A stretch of DNA of 64,000 bases from NCBI GenBank assembly GCA_016508695.1, contig VNKQ01000010.1:1674001-1738000 (forward strand), read 5' to 3'. Origin of the DNA: Hyphodiscus hymeniophilus (lineage: Eukaryota; Ascomycota; Leotiomycetes; Helotiales; Hyphodiscaceae). The translations under genes and the position numbers were made by a program. How positions within the stretch are numbered: position 1 is the first letter of the stretch; every line of letters starts with the position of its first letter. Shown here one piece after another: positions 36,335 to 48,751 of the stretch. The notes under the pieces were generated by a model. It did no database searches. It worked only from the letters and a program-made list of their open reading frames with translations, and had not been told where the DNA came from.

Positions 36335-39300
36335 GGAATCCGAGCTAGAGCAAGAACGGGACAGAGTTTGCCTCGAAACACCATCTGGGGAGTTCTGTTA
36401 CAGGTCAAGGACGTCTCCTTCTTGGCTGTCAAATCTCGGCCTGGAAGTTGAATCCTTAGACTCGTTCCTCCTCAAAGAATTTCAAAAGAGATGGTAGTAT
36501 TTCATGCGTGTGGAGTTGAAGGAGACTTCCCGTACCAGGAAATATACACGAAAACTGTTTATGAGAAGATAAACGAGGCTGGAAACAATGTGGGGTGATA
36601 AGAGATATAAGGCAGTGCGGACCACGGTATGTGGACCCATCCTCCGAAGGAGAAAGGTTTGCAGCCGCTGCCTGCACTTGCACGTCGTACAGCGAAAGTA
36701 ATGCTTGCCAGAGCAATACAGCACGGTCATCAAGGTCCGACTCTGTGCCACACACAGAGTAAAATGGACCTCTCAGAGGAGACACTGAAAAGAAGCAAGG
36801 ATATTAGTCGCCCTTACCATACTGTCGGGACCAAAAGACTGAGAGGAAGATGATCATTGCTTGTTGTTGTCCCCGACCCTGGTCTCCATTGGCATTGTGT
36901 CTTTTCGTAGTCCTTGCCAACCTCCAATGAACGAGCGCAGATGACTCAAAAGCCGGACTACGGCTGAGAAACCAACAGGAAGTGTGGATGCACGAAAATC
37001 AGAGATGTCGCCATCTTCGGGTGTCAGTGGTGGAGTTCCTGCATTGCGGTGGGGAGGCGAGACGAATCAGCTGTACGCTTAACCGCTCAGAACTCAGCCT
37101 GTATGTCCAAAACCCAGGGGTCTTCGAGATTGACCAACATGAACGGGTTTGTTGGCCTTATGTTTTCCAACAATAAGCAGAATAACAGTTTGTTCCAAAA
37201 AGCCATTCGTTCAGGTTGATCCTTGAGACCTTTCTTTGCCTGACTTTGCATATTCAAGACACTCTGTACGTCGGCTATTCACAAAGAGTCAGCCATCGCA
37301 AGCGCAGGGTTCTGTGTGGATCGGCGCGCCTAAGACGGGCGTCTGAATTACGCGCCAGCGGCAGCGGCAATTTGTGATAGTGGCTGCAGAAAACAGGCCC
37401 AAAAATAAGTATGAAGAAGGGGCTCCCTTGAGGCTGTTCGGGAGTCTTGTGTGATTGTGATTGCGATTGTGACTGTGCTCAGATCGAGGCGCCGGAAGAT
37501 CTGTGGTTACGAGCCCTTCTCCGAGGTCTTTTGGTACGAGTTTCGCCTCGATTATTAGGCTTTCATAGATATGACTCGACTCCTTCCTCACTTCCCTCCA
37601 TCTTTGTTGGATGGTATAACGATGAATGCACACAGTCGCGCACCCGATTTGTGCCCATCCGCTTTGGCCGCCTCAGGTCAAATGTCTTAAGAGTAATAGT
37701 GCGAAATTGAAACAGCCGACCTATTGATCTTCCCTGCTAAACAATGCTGACTGCTAAACACCAGGAAGCCCATGATCATACCTGCACAGCTCCTTTGGAG
37801 ACAAGGTAAAGTGTGTGACCAACATTCTGGCCGCAGTTCGGCGGCCTTTTAGTAGACTTCCCGCATAGAGCTCGGTATACCGGCCCATGTGGTGCATTCA
37901 CAGTGGCCACTGTCATTCCGAGGTCCCTTGCAGAGTTGAACGACAAATCGTTCGTATCACGCCTCAATTCTACCTCACTCTCGAGACAGACGAGCGCTTG
38001 TGAGCACCCGAGAATTGATTACTCTTCCTCATGAACAGGGCTTGCAACATATCGGGAACGTGACAGCGAATAGGTCAATCGTCAAGAACTGATGACCATG
38101 AAACAGACGAGCGCTTGAGAGCACTGCGGGAAAACTTTGAGAGTCCGCGTCAAACTGTCGGCTCAGCGTAAGGCCTGCCCTCAAGTGAAGGATGCTTTTA
38201 TGCAAGTGACGACCAAAATAGCGGCCACTACAGATGTGCAACAAAAACTGGGAGGATAACGATATTACATATTACCCAACCAATATGGAGTCTTATCAAC
38301 GTCTCAAAGGCGCCATACTTCTAGGGACCTTTCGATGGCTGATTCTCGAGCCTCCTTATCGAGACGGTTGTACTAAAGTCCAAGTCATGCTAGGCCTGTC
38401 CCAATTCCTTTCCCCGTGCATCTCTCGACGCTCAGTTACTTGGACACTTCACGTCTCCACACCCAATCAAGCGAGCGGCGGCTTTTGCGGTACTAGAGGT
38501 GCTGTGGAGGATGGATTTGGGATCACGTGTTGAGCGATACCCATAAGAGATTGGCTCCTAGCTAGATAGAGATCTTTCCCTCGAGGGAACCTCAGAAGAA
38601 ATCAACTTGCCACTCAATCAACAATCTGACCCTTTCAGTGCTGAGGTTATCTATCTAGCAAGCCTGGTAGCGTTATATGAGCACTGGTACAATAACCGAG
38701 GGGCTACTGAACAACTTCTGTGCCGGCGACCCTCTCATAAATTATACAATGGCAAAGCTAGCTATCGTAGAATATATTCAGCAGTAAGACTAGGCTAAGG
38801 GAAGTATTATGGATAGGTAGGTAGGTTTAGTAGGAGCTACACAGGCGATACGAGGCAGACTCGGCTCGGCTAAAAGCCGAACTAGTAGATACTGTAAGGT
38901 ATGGCCCGGAATTGGCACTGATCCTAACCGCCTGCACTTTACGCGTGGATAAAGTTGAACCAGGAAAGGGCGATACAGCTTTGATCTGACTTGTATAGCT
39001 GGGAAATTTACTGGTAGTCTTCATATATTGACTCAAGTAGTCAGGAAATGACTTTTAAGTTTTAACCGAAGCCAGGGAGACGAGCAGCAAGCGAAGGATA
39101 GACGACAGACAAGCCCCGCGTTCTACCACGGCTGCCGCAGAGCACGGTAAGTAGTGACACTTCGCAAGTGAGACGTGAAGGGTGAAATGAGTTTCATAGG
39201 AAGCTCTGGTTATACACGCTCCGCATTGTACTTTACTACTTTCCTTCACTCCATCACAGCCGCGCCTCTCTCCAATCTAGACATTCAACGCTGTACTGTA

Positions 39301-39338
39301 AAAGCAATATTCTTCATATTGCTAAATCGTGGGAGTAA
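36335..39338. other. 3.0-kb region without a supported gene
   Basis: No splice-consistent coding model was found. The part from about 38560 to 39060 is TA-rich with repeated TAGGTAGG/CTAGCTAG words, as in decayed or RIP-affected DNA, but I cannot name an element. It contains the two 22-bp repeats (37986-38124) and a small hairpin at 38866-38880 (TCGGCT-AAA-AGCCGA). Confidence 0.4.
37986..38124. repeat. Pair of 22-bp direct repeats
   Basis: ACAGACGAGCGCTTG(T/A)GAGCAC at 37986-38007 and 38103-38124, 21 of 22 bases identical and 117 nt apart. The spacer does not look repeated. Origin unknown. Confidence 0.7.
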
Positions 39339-42300
39339 CTACTGTGTATAGTTACTACCATGAAGAGCATACACCCTCGTAGCCACAGAGGCTGACCGTA
39401 TAGACAGAGTTCGACTGGTCCATGGATGGCTACTGGTAGTATTTGCTGAAGCAACAGCAAGAGATGCTGATGACTGGACCTGCAACCATTAGTTTTAGAG
39501 CGACTTCACATTTATGAAGGCTTACTGCTGAAGGAATTTGTGTCAAAGTTGCCAGGCAAGGTTTCCTCAATGCTTTTTTGTCGAAAATGAATGCGCCATG
39601 CTTTTGCGTCTCTAACAAATCTCGCAGGTCGCTTCGTCTTTTTGCTTTCTCAACTGTGGAGAGAGACTGCGAGTGGAAACATGTAGAACTGCCGCTGGCA
39701 TGCTGCTCGTGTTGTTGGAGTAAAGGGGTGGTAATGTCCCAATCCACTTTCTCGGAAAGGTAAGATCCTTTCTCCGTACCGTGACGATCGACAAACTTTA
39801 TCACGGCCGAAGCAGTAGCGACTAGGAGTTCACGCCCAGAGGGAGGACGTCGCCATATATCGCAAAGTGGCCAGTCAGCATGCGCCTTGATTGCATCGTC
39901 AATTGCCCCACTAAAAAGGACCACTCCAGCATCCTGACATATCCTGGTCCAAGGCTTCTTCACCTCCTTCTCTTTCAAGGTGAGAATCTCCGCATCCATA
40001 ACGACGTCGTCCAACTCGTAGCCAAGGAGCCAGGATGGAGTCCTCCTATCTCCTTTCTCCGGGTTATTTATCAACTCTACCAGCTTCTCAGCGACGATGT
40101 GAAGATTGAGGAAAATGGTCTCCAGCATTTCGGAGAATGTCTCTAAACATTCGTCGTTGTTTTCGAACCTGATTTCTAGCTTGAGACTCTCTTTCAGAAC
40201 AGCCCATGCAGCATTGCCTCCGTCGGCACATGGCTCTGCCCGTCCTAGCGGTCTTTCTTGACCATCGAGAAAGGTTCGAAGTTTTCGACGAGCGATAATG
40301 TTATGTGCTATGCATAGAACAAGGCTTGACTCCGGGATGCACCAGGCGGTCTCGTTAGAGTAGTCGTAGATAGTTGCAAAACTGCTTTTTGCATCCTGCA
40401 GGCGATATGCGATTTTCTTCTGGCGTTGCTGAACGAATCGAGTGCAGATCCTTGAAGCAGCAAAGCTTACAGCTCCTTCTCCACCCAGAATGCCTAGTCC
40501 AGACGAGCCGCTTGTCAAGTTCCAGCCAGTGATTCTCTGTTTTCCGACTTTGCACTCTCGTGCTCCAGACGGGCTTACTAGTCTAGAATCACTATGGGTG
40601 CCCATTACGACTTCAGCTTGCCCAGCCCATCCCACGAATGCACGTCTTTTGGTCAACATATCCGGATCATTGGTCTTGTGCCATTCTTGGGTTGTGAGGG
40701 TTTTCAATAGCGAGGATGTGGATGATATCTGGCCACATACCGGTCCAATTGTATCTTGAATGAGATGCCATTGTATAGCTTTAGCAGATTGGAGTTCCTC
40801 AGTTGGTACTAGTATCGCGCAAAGGCCCTTGGCAACGAGACCTTCATCGTGGTCTATAAGCTTCAGAGAGCCTGCCAGATGGAAAGCGTCAGCGATTGAA
40901 ATCTCTAATCCAACTCCTTCCTCGCGCAACCTAATTGGGAAGCCGTGTGCGATGACCGAGTTTGTGAACAGAGCATGCCAGCATAAGTTTTGGTAAACAG
41001 GAACAAGAGGGAGACTTTCGATCCGTATAAGAAAGCTTTCTTCTGGCCGCCGGACAATACGGAGGGAAGGCTCAGAGAGACAGAGACCATCATCGTCCGA
41101 GTGGCGGATGGCAGAGGTGAGCCATGATAGAGCTGATCCAATATGCACCTGAAGTTCATACGAGGCAATCACCGATACCCTAGTTTGCGTTTGATAGCTT
41201 CGCATATCAAATTGATCGCCTGGAATCGCCGTTAAGTCCTCGGCGGGCAGGAACATCTCCATCGTCACCTCAGCGTCAGCTGTTTTGGATGAACCTGATT
41301 GTGATGTAAGCATATAAGGTGCAAAACTGTTTATCAGCAGAACAAACCTTTGTGGCAGGAGTCGAGGAGTTTTTCAATGACATCAAGAAGTTGCTCAGCA
41401 ATTTCGGGCCACGTGGTACGTAAATATTCCTCACAGGCGATTGCCTGAGCATTCACGCCGTTGCCAGTAATTGTCATAAGCCTCCTGAAAGATGTTCCGT
41501 GAGGGTAAAAGTGTCTCAAGATCAGCGGCAGCTCCCAACATATGCTATAAGACATAGGATATGCCACAAGCACATCAGATGTTGGCCACAGATATTCATG
41601 CAGTTGTTGGAATTTTAGTGCAGAGACAACAGCAGGGTGCAAGAGAATCTTAGTTTTCACACGCAGCCATTCAATACAGCCGCTACTTTCAAGGAAGTGC
41701 TCCATTTCTCGAAAATCCTCACTGGGGAATGCCGTAGTATCACCCTCAACTTCTTCCAGGTCGGTAGCATCGGTGTCACTTGTATGATCCCAAACGTCAT
41801 CCCGATCTCCATCACTTTGATGAAATTGGGTAAAAAGCAGTTCTCCCTTCTGTACATTCTCTTCAAAGACAATTTCGCACACTGCGCACACAACATGCGC
41901 AATATTTCGTGCCCGTCGTCCGACGAATTTCGCAAATTGTGATTCTGTATGTGATATTGCCTTCTTGGACAGAAACTTTGACATTTGTCGAAGGAGTTGT
42001 CTGTATTTCTGCTCGAATACCTTTCTTGAAATGGTCGATACCGCTAAAGAAGGCTTCATAAGAAATATCACCTCATGCGTGAGTCTAGACGTAAGCCCGT
42101 CAAACTTCTCATTTGATGTTGGTTTAGATGCTGACGTTACGGAAAAGGCTTTCCTAACGGAGCTGAAGATACTCTGATCCGCTGTTGCCGGCGCATATGT
42201 TGACCCGGCATCCATTCCTAGAAGAACAGGAGACGCTGGATCTTTTCAGTAGTCAGTGCTCTATTCTCTCAATGGTCCTTGAAAGTCTCACCCAAGGTAT

Positions 42301-43063
42301 GAGCTGTGCTTTTGGCGAGCAATGATGCGTGAGCTATGCGGAAATTCTCTAAAAACCTGTCCATGTGTTTTCTATATAATTGACCTAAACTGTGTATCTC
42401 GACATTATATTCGACTATGTATGTCTTTGCGTAGTTAATCCTCGAGACAGGGTCAAGCATGCTTCTTGGTGTACTTGGAACCATACGAATACTTCCTAGA
42501 TTGGATGCCACCTGCTCTCCTTCAAGAAGTGGAGGAGGATGTTGACTTGTATATATGATTGCATGGTCTTCAGAGCGGACGCCATATTTAAGCGTTCCTC
42601 GCAACCCATAGGTGAGGATGGGTCTGTAAAATCAATTATCAAATTTTTCCTCATGCCACGTAGGGAAGATTTGTCGAGACGTACAAGCACAAGCAATGGC
42701 CTTTTAGTCTTTCTATGACTATAAAACGACGAATGCTATGATATGCAGTATCTCCGTATTCTGAAGCCCTTGAACCAGAAGAGCGTGTATACGAAATCCC
42801 CGTGACTGGACTGGTAGATGACCGTGACCCTTGTGGCTCCGACCATAGGACCTTGAAAACCTACCAAACTATAAGTAATAAGCAAGTATGACTTGGCGGA
42901 TCTTACAAATCCGACTTGGAATTTCCTCTCTGGGTACAGCTTGTAGGCTGAGGATAGTTAATACCCCCTAAAATGGTCGTTCTAAGTCCTGGGGATTCTC
43001 ACATGGGTCTAAACTCTCCTCTGTCTCGTTGGTGCCTGTTATTAGACGACTTCCGACGTCCAT
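39339..43063 (-). CDS. Large fungal protein: DUF6590-type domain fused to a long region of unknown function
   Basis: Exons: 43003-43063, 42907-42947, 42685-42860, 42292-42623, 41348-42241, 39526-41294 and 39339-39479 (introns 55, 46, 61, 50, 53 and 46 nt), 1137 residues; if the last intron is not spliced the stop is at 39430 and the protein has 1122. Residues 1-200 read like the fungal DUF6590 domain: KFQVGFVFKVLWSEP, YHSIRRFIVIERLKGHCLCLPI.TYG, VRSEDHAIIYTS, SRINYAKTYIVEYN. The rest contains blocks I associate with an uncharacterised ascomycete family: KPSLAVSTISRKVFEQKYRQ, EEYLRTTWPEIAEQLLDVI, RRAFVGWAGQAEVVMGT and ETAWCIPESSLVLCIAHNI. No signal peptide, membrane helix or catalytic motif is seen. 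Domain names come from memory; joins come from phase and motif continuity. Confidence 0.8.
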
Positions 43064-44495
43064 TTTGTGCTGATAGAGGCTGGTTCAGTAACTATGCGGA
43101 ATCCCAATGAACAGAGGAGCTACATTTCATCTCCGTCGCAGAAAAGTGCGATTTTGGACTTCCGCAGCGGTCATTGATGCTTTAGTTTTGCCTCGACCCC
43201 TGATACTTCTGAATTAAAAAAAGTGAGGCTGTCGAAACCAGCTGCTCAGCTGTGTCTACATCATTGGCCATGTCTGGTTACACAACATACACTGCCTTGC
43301 ATAGCCACCACCTTCGTGCAAACCCACAGAGTTGAACATCGAATGGAATAAAAGGGAAGCTCATCGAAAGAAGGGTCTAAAACTTACCATTAGCAGAAAA
43401 TAACTCAAAGGTAAAGCTTAGCCCGGACCTGTCCTCGGAGAGCCCATCTGCCACGGTTGCCTCTATCTGCGTGTCTGGGTCTAGATTCAGCCCTCGCCAG
43501 TAGCCTACCACCCGCTCTATGCTCATCACTAGCTGTGCATAGAGGTGCACTCCTCCGGCAGTTTAGGGGATAGTCTTAGAAGCGTAGATAATAACGTTTT
43601 GTCGGGTTGCACTAGTTCAAGGAGTCCTTGCCATTGGCTGCGTGCGAGTCTTGTATGATAACACTCTAAAAGGTGGTACGAATCCTTCACCAATGCACGC
43701 AAACACGCATGCACGTACTTCCTGCCAGCCTTATACAAGCGTTACGGGCGTTGTCTTCGGTCTCGAGACAACACTTCTATTAGCGGCGGAGTCCATTCCC
43801 GCATTATTGCATGATAGAGTAACGCATCGAAGAAAACACCCTCTTGACTTCCTTCAAATGTCATCTCGGTTTCAATCGGGCTCCGATAGCTATCACAATC
43901 TGCTATCCAAGTATGTGCTTAGATGTGTACTGTCTTCACTCACCTGCCACAGCAACATCGACGCTTCCTAGCAGCATGCCCTTATTTCTCACACACTTAA
44001 CATTCCGCTGCGAGCAGTAAATATAAGTAAGCCCTGATGCGACGTCGATAACAGCCTCTTCTTCGCGTTTTACAATATTGGAAAACAGCGCCACTGGCAA
44101 GAAGTCAAAGCTGCCGGAGGGGTCTTTGTTGTTGCCCTTGGGATGGCGATGCTTTTGCAATAGTCATGGTCAGGAATCGCTTCTTATATTTTTCAATGGC
44201 CTGATAGCTTGAACTAACTGAGCCGAGTAGGTTATCCTCAAAGATCGTACTTTGAGACGTCTCCGACACGAAATGACTCGCTTGCAGCACTTGCTTGTTT
44301 CAACAGGAAGTCGGAAAGAACGTACGCCAGCGTGTATCGATGTCCACTTACAGTCAACCCTCGATCAAGGACACCGTCATTTCTGAAATGAAAAGGATAA
44401 GAACAATTGGAATAAGGTATAAAATGACAGGAACCAGACACTTACCAACCAGATACCCATCATAAGCGCCCCCCCGCCCACCCAGTCATCGTCAC
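43064..44495. other. 1.4-kb region between the DUF6590-type gene and the cupin gene
   Basis: Carries the promoter of the DUF6590-type gene. Short minus-strand frames at 43529-43738, 43936-44160 and 44105-44290 have no recognisable content and did not join convincingly. Confidence 0.4.
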
Positions 44496-45484
44496 TCAAG
44501 CCGTCCTAACCATCCCCTCATCGAAATACTCCCCATAATTACTCTTCAGCCCCAACCACCACCCTCCATACCACCTCCCCAGCACAACACCTAATCCCCA
44601 GCTCAACAGCCTCATCACCGGTGCCGGTCCCGGAAACGCAACGCTGACTTCCGCTGCATCCAGGAATAACAGTAGTTGAGGAAGACTGGGCTCAACCTTT
44701 TGCTTATCGCAGTCGTCGAGGTAGCTATACCGAGGAATCTCAGCGTCAGCGTTGCCAAGGGAAATGAATATTCGAGAGAGGAGGTTTAAGCTGAGACTTT
44801 GACTCACCTGTACAAGTTCCGGAAGAAGATCTCGTCAACACCACGGGAAGGGGCGGCGCTTACTACGATGCTTTTAGTAATAATTGAAAGACAAGAAGAC
44901 AATGGGAGAGGAATGAGAAATTGAGAATGTGCAGTAGGAAAGAGAGGAATGAAATGGGACGGGACATACTGTGGACCTCGCATTCCCCATCATAATTCTC
45001 ATCCGCTCGAAAGGTATGCCGTGCCGTAGCAGGAATGACAATCGTCGGCGACGTACTATCATAAACCGTATCCTTCCCCTCGAGCGTAAAGATGAACCTC
45101 CTATATTTCCCAAAATCAGTACAGGTTTCGTGAATCCCATCCCATCGCACCCATCTCAATCTCTCCCGCGCTCTCTATCCCATGACCCCACCAAACCACC
45201 CTCCACCATCCTTGAGCAAATAACAACAAACAACAGACAGATAACATGACATACCCCTTCTTGACATCAAAATACTCCTCCTGATACCAATGCCAGTGAT
45301 AAGGCGGGACGCAGTAGTTCTTCTCCCTCGGGACGTCTTTCCACTCGGCTCCGTTCCGGATCCATTGCACCTCGAGCACGGAACGGCCTTCGGCGGGGAG
45401 GAGCCATGTGGTTGTTCGGGCGCCCGAGTAGACGGCGAGGGTTTGCGATTGGGATGTGAGGGTGCGTTTTATTCCTGGTGTCAT
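44496..45484 (-). CDS. Small cupin-fold protein
   Basis: Exons: 45255-45484, 44970-45100, 44808-44862 and 44496-44724 (introns 154, 107 and 83 nt), 214 residues. The core PPYHWHWYQEEYFDV followed by a Gly and later VIPATARHTFRAD is the two-part cupin signature (HxHxxxxE...GxxxxxPxxxxH-like), giving a likely metal site of His/His/Glu/His. The C-terminal part (FFRNLYSYLDDCDKQKVEPSLPQLLLFLDAAEV, then a hydrophobic stretch with WGLGVVLGRWYGGWWLG) is found in a fungal group of cupins and may be membrane-associated. The substrate is unknown; relatives include dioxygenases, isomerases and non-enzymatic proteins. The intron 2 acceptor was chosen as the only AG that keeps the frame open. Confidence 0.78.
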
Positions 45485-45736
45485 TTTCTGAGCGTGAGAT
45501 GGAGATGTGGAGGGAAGGAAAGAGGAAAGAGGTTGGAGGGTAGATCTAGGTGTTATGCCAAGGCGGGGTTCATTTCAAAGAGCTGGGTATTCATGACTTC
45601 GGCGACTTGGTTCACATAATCACATATTCGAATCGAAGTGATCATCTCACATGATTGTAATCAAGCAGGACAGTACCGTAAGTCATTGTTCTATTTTTTG
45701 TCTTGCCCTTAAAAAAAAGTCCATCGATAAATGCAT

Positions 45737-47180
45737 CTACGAAATGGTCTTCTCCACCATCGTAATGCCATATTTCTTCAACTCGGCCATCAGAGGATCA
45801 TTGATTTTGCTCGTCATAGGAGCCAAGATTCCCTTCTCGGAAATTGTCCCATCAAGTACCTGCTTAACTGCCACACCACAAGGAACACCCACCAGTTTCG
45901 CCATTGCAGAGTATCCCTTTGGATCACCATACTCGACCAAAGTCGAGGTTCTTGTCTCCTTCTCGCCGTTCTTATGCTCAATCTCAAACTTGTGCTGGAG
46001 CATGACGAAATCTCTCTCTCCCTCCTCAAACTGCATCTTCTTCTCCAGTGTAGCGCACAAAGTATCGAGTGGGTTACCGCGGGGAATGATCTTCTCGTCG
46101 GAGAAAATCCCTACCCAGCGTAATCCGCTAATAATTCGCTCTTTCTCCTCGGTGTCTGTGAACTTGGCTTTTGAGGCAATAGCCCATTTTAGATCCGCCT
46201 CGCTTGATGATGTGGCGCTGAGAATTTTCTGCGTAGCCTCCTTCCATGAAATTGGCTCTTTCAAGAAAGATTGTGCTTCGTCGCTCAAGAATCCCATATC
46301 AACCAGCACGCGGACAAATTCTGGGAAGCCTTGATATCTCAAAGTTCCTCTGATGATAGTCTGGGCTTCCGGAATATTGTAGCGCTCCTTGTAGGGTGTC
46401 GAATCTCGGTTTGGGTATGCGACGAAAGCATAACCTGGGTAGATGAAGTATGGCTTAGCCGTACCCATCAATTCTGGACCAGCGATATCCACAACCTTTC
46501 CATCCTTGTAATATTTAGCAGCATTTCTCAATGCCAATAAGACACCTCTCGAAGACCAAGAGAACTTGTATCCCAAGGGATTGTCAGAAGCCTCAGGTGC
46601 AGGAAGTCCACCGCAGTATGATAAAAAGCTTGTGATCTTGCCTCCGGCCTTGTGTACCTCATCAATGGTCTTGATGGCGTACAAGTGATCAATTCCTGGA
46701 TCTAGGCCAATCTCGTTCATGACTGTGATGCCGGCCTTCTTGACTTCCTCCTCCAATTCGAGCATAGCAGGCGAGACGTAGGAAGTTGTGACAACATTCT
46801 TCTTGTTTCGGATTGCAGATTTGATAACTGTTGCGTGGAAAGTATAGGGGATCAAGCTGATGACCAGGTCATTCTTTGCTACTTCTGCGTCGAGGGCTTT
46901 GTCGTCTGTAACATCGAGGGAGATGGGGTGGGCATTCTTGACTCCTTCAGAGAGCTTCTTGGCGCTTTCAAGAGTTCTGCAAGCTTTGACACGTCAGCCG
47001 AGGGTTGCACGAAGTTTTGAATACTTGTCTTACCAACAGAGACCTCAATGCCTGCATCACTGAGGACATCAAGCGTTGGTCGTGTTACGAACCCTGCACC
47101 AAGCATGAGAACTTTCCTGATGAAGATCAGCGTTGGATTAAACTGCGATTGAGTGTAGAGACTCACTTTGATCCTGCCAT
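45737..47180 (-). CDS. LYS9: Saccharopine dehydrogenase, NADP+, L-glutamate-forming (saccharopine reductase)
   Basis: Condenses alpha-aminoadipate semialdehyde with glutamate to saccharopine, the next-to-last step of fungal lysine synthesis. Exons: 47167-47180, 47034-47116 and 45737-46983 (introns 50 and 50 nt), 447 residues, matching the family. The N-terminal Rossmann motif VLMLGAGFVTRPTLD is formed across the first splice, and the second splice gives VSVACRTLESAKKL. Further family blocks are MNEIGLDPGIDHLYAI, SYCGGLPAPEASDNPLGYKFSWSSRGVLL and YPNRDSTPYKERY. Divergent from the Derlin gene. A possible Gcn4/Cpc1-type half site lies in its promoter, fitting general amino-acid control. Confidence 0.96.
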
Positions 47181-47547
47181 AGTTATTGTGTTTACTTTTG
47201 GAAGATGAGACTTGAATGAAGTGAAATAAAGGTCAATTCTGTAGATCAACAACAGGCCGAAGACTCATACGGAGAGGAAAGAAATTCAATTTTCGATCAT
47301 CTTTGGTGGGGTCAAACAGCGGCATCGGAACAGAGCACAACAGTGGGTGGACGCTACGCCTGGTGACGGTAACCTACCGGCTGACTAAACATCTGGACCA
47401 ACAGAACACATTTCGAAATTCAAAATCCATTCAATCCTCACCAAGCTCTCCACAGCTTCGTGGTCAACAACAACAACAACAACAACCACAACATCCTCCT
47501 CCTCCTCCTCCTCCTTCTCATACAATCCACTACATCTACACTCTACA
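47181..47547. promoter_or_regulatory. Divergent promoter of LYS9 and DER1
   Basis: 367 nt between start codons. ATGAGTCTT (minus strand, 47260-47268) contains ATGAGTC, a near match to the Gcn4/Cpc1 site ATGA(C/G)TCAT, 80-90 nt upstream of LYS9. The DER1 side contains the CAA/TCC microsatellite described separately. The regulatory reading is inference. Confidence 0.4.
47465..47516 (+). repeat. CAA and TCC trinucleotide tracts in the DER1 5' leader
   Basis: About eight CAA units (47465-47487) followed by about seven TCC units (47494-47516), 30-80 nt upstream of the DER1 start. Such unstructured CAA-rich leaders are common in well-translated mRNAs. Confidence 0.8.
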
Positions 47548-48751
47548 ATGTCTACTTCTGCCACAGACGTCTTCTTTGCAGCTCCTCCTATTGCAAGGTA
47601 AGCCATCAGCCTCACCAACCTTTGCGCGCAATATGTTGATACTGATGCTGATGTTAGTGTAGGACTTTGGCTGCCACTGTCTTTGCTCTCTCGATCACCG
47701 TCTACTACTCTGGATTGATCTCGTTCTACTACATCCCCTTCATCCCATCAGCTTTTCTAAGTCTTCCACCACAGATATGGCGTCTCTTTACACCTTTTCT
47801 CCTGAGTGGGCCACAACTAAGCATCCTATTTGATACATATTTCTGTAAGCAGAGACGTCCGCGAGAGCTTCACATCATCCGCTGACTCGAACACAGTGTA
47901 CACATATTGCAGCAAACTTGAGACTGCATCCCCAAGGTTCTCTCGACCTGGAGATTTCTTCACATACATTGTCTTCGTTTGTGTTACGATTATGGTAGGC
48001 GGATTTCACCGTTTTTCATTCATCTCTTTACACCTCACATTATCTGCCCGCGTAGTGCAATGCTCCCAACTACTGCGGTTCCTGGAGATGAGGAAGATTA
48101 CCCCTATACTTCGACTGGTCCGTCATTCGCAATCAATCCAAAGGGCCAGTTCGCGGTATGGGCATGGTGGGAAGTTCCTTTGAGAAAACTCGTGTCGATT
48201 CCCCAACTTCACTCGGGTGGTTGTGACTCCCTACATTTCCGTCTACGATTACCTCTACTTTGCTCATGCAAGAGAGTAAGTCTAACAACTATTAGGGGTT
48301 GAATGCGTTTATTGTTGGCGGCAGTATCTTCACTTCGGCACTTATACTGGCTTTTGCATGGACTGCATGTCAAGATGATCGAGGGCAGAAGGCTCACTTC
48401 CTCGTTTTTACGATCCCGGCACTATGGATTCCATACGCGATGCTTCTCATGACACTGCTTATGGCAGGTCCGCAAGCAACAATTATTGAAGCTACAGGTC
48501 TTGTTGCAGCACATCTCCATGACTTCCTCACTCGTCTGTGGCCAACGTTTGGTGGAGGGAGAAATTATATTACAACACCCGCATTTGTCAGGAGAATGTG
48601 GCAAGCGGATGGACCCGTGAAGCGGCTATATGGTACCGCATTCGACCCTGCTCAACGAAACGCAGCTTCAGCATCAGCATCGGGATCGAGTGGAGTGTTG
48701 CCGGAATCATGGCGAAGTAGAGGAAGTGGACATAGACTTGGAGGAGACTAG
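47548..48751 (+). CDS. DER1: Derlin, ER-associated degradation membrane protein
   Basis: Rhomboid-fold pseudoprotease that helps retrotranslocate misfolded proteins from the ER. Exons: 47548-47597, 47663-47844, 47897-47994 and 48296-48751 (introns 65, 52 and 301 nt), 261 residues. The N-terminus (MSTSATDVFFAAPPIARTLAA) is cytosolic, followed by family landmarks IWRLFTPFL, FDTYFLYTYCSKLETASPRFSRPGDFFTY and several hydrophobic helices, then HDFLTRLWPTFGGGRNYI, typical of fungal Derlins. No rhomboid catalytic Ser/His pair is seen, as expected. The third intron is unusually long for this window; joining across it gives VTIM-GLNAFIVGGSIFTSALILAFAW, which aligns without a gap to what I know of fungal Derlins. 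Confidence 0.9.
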
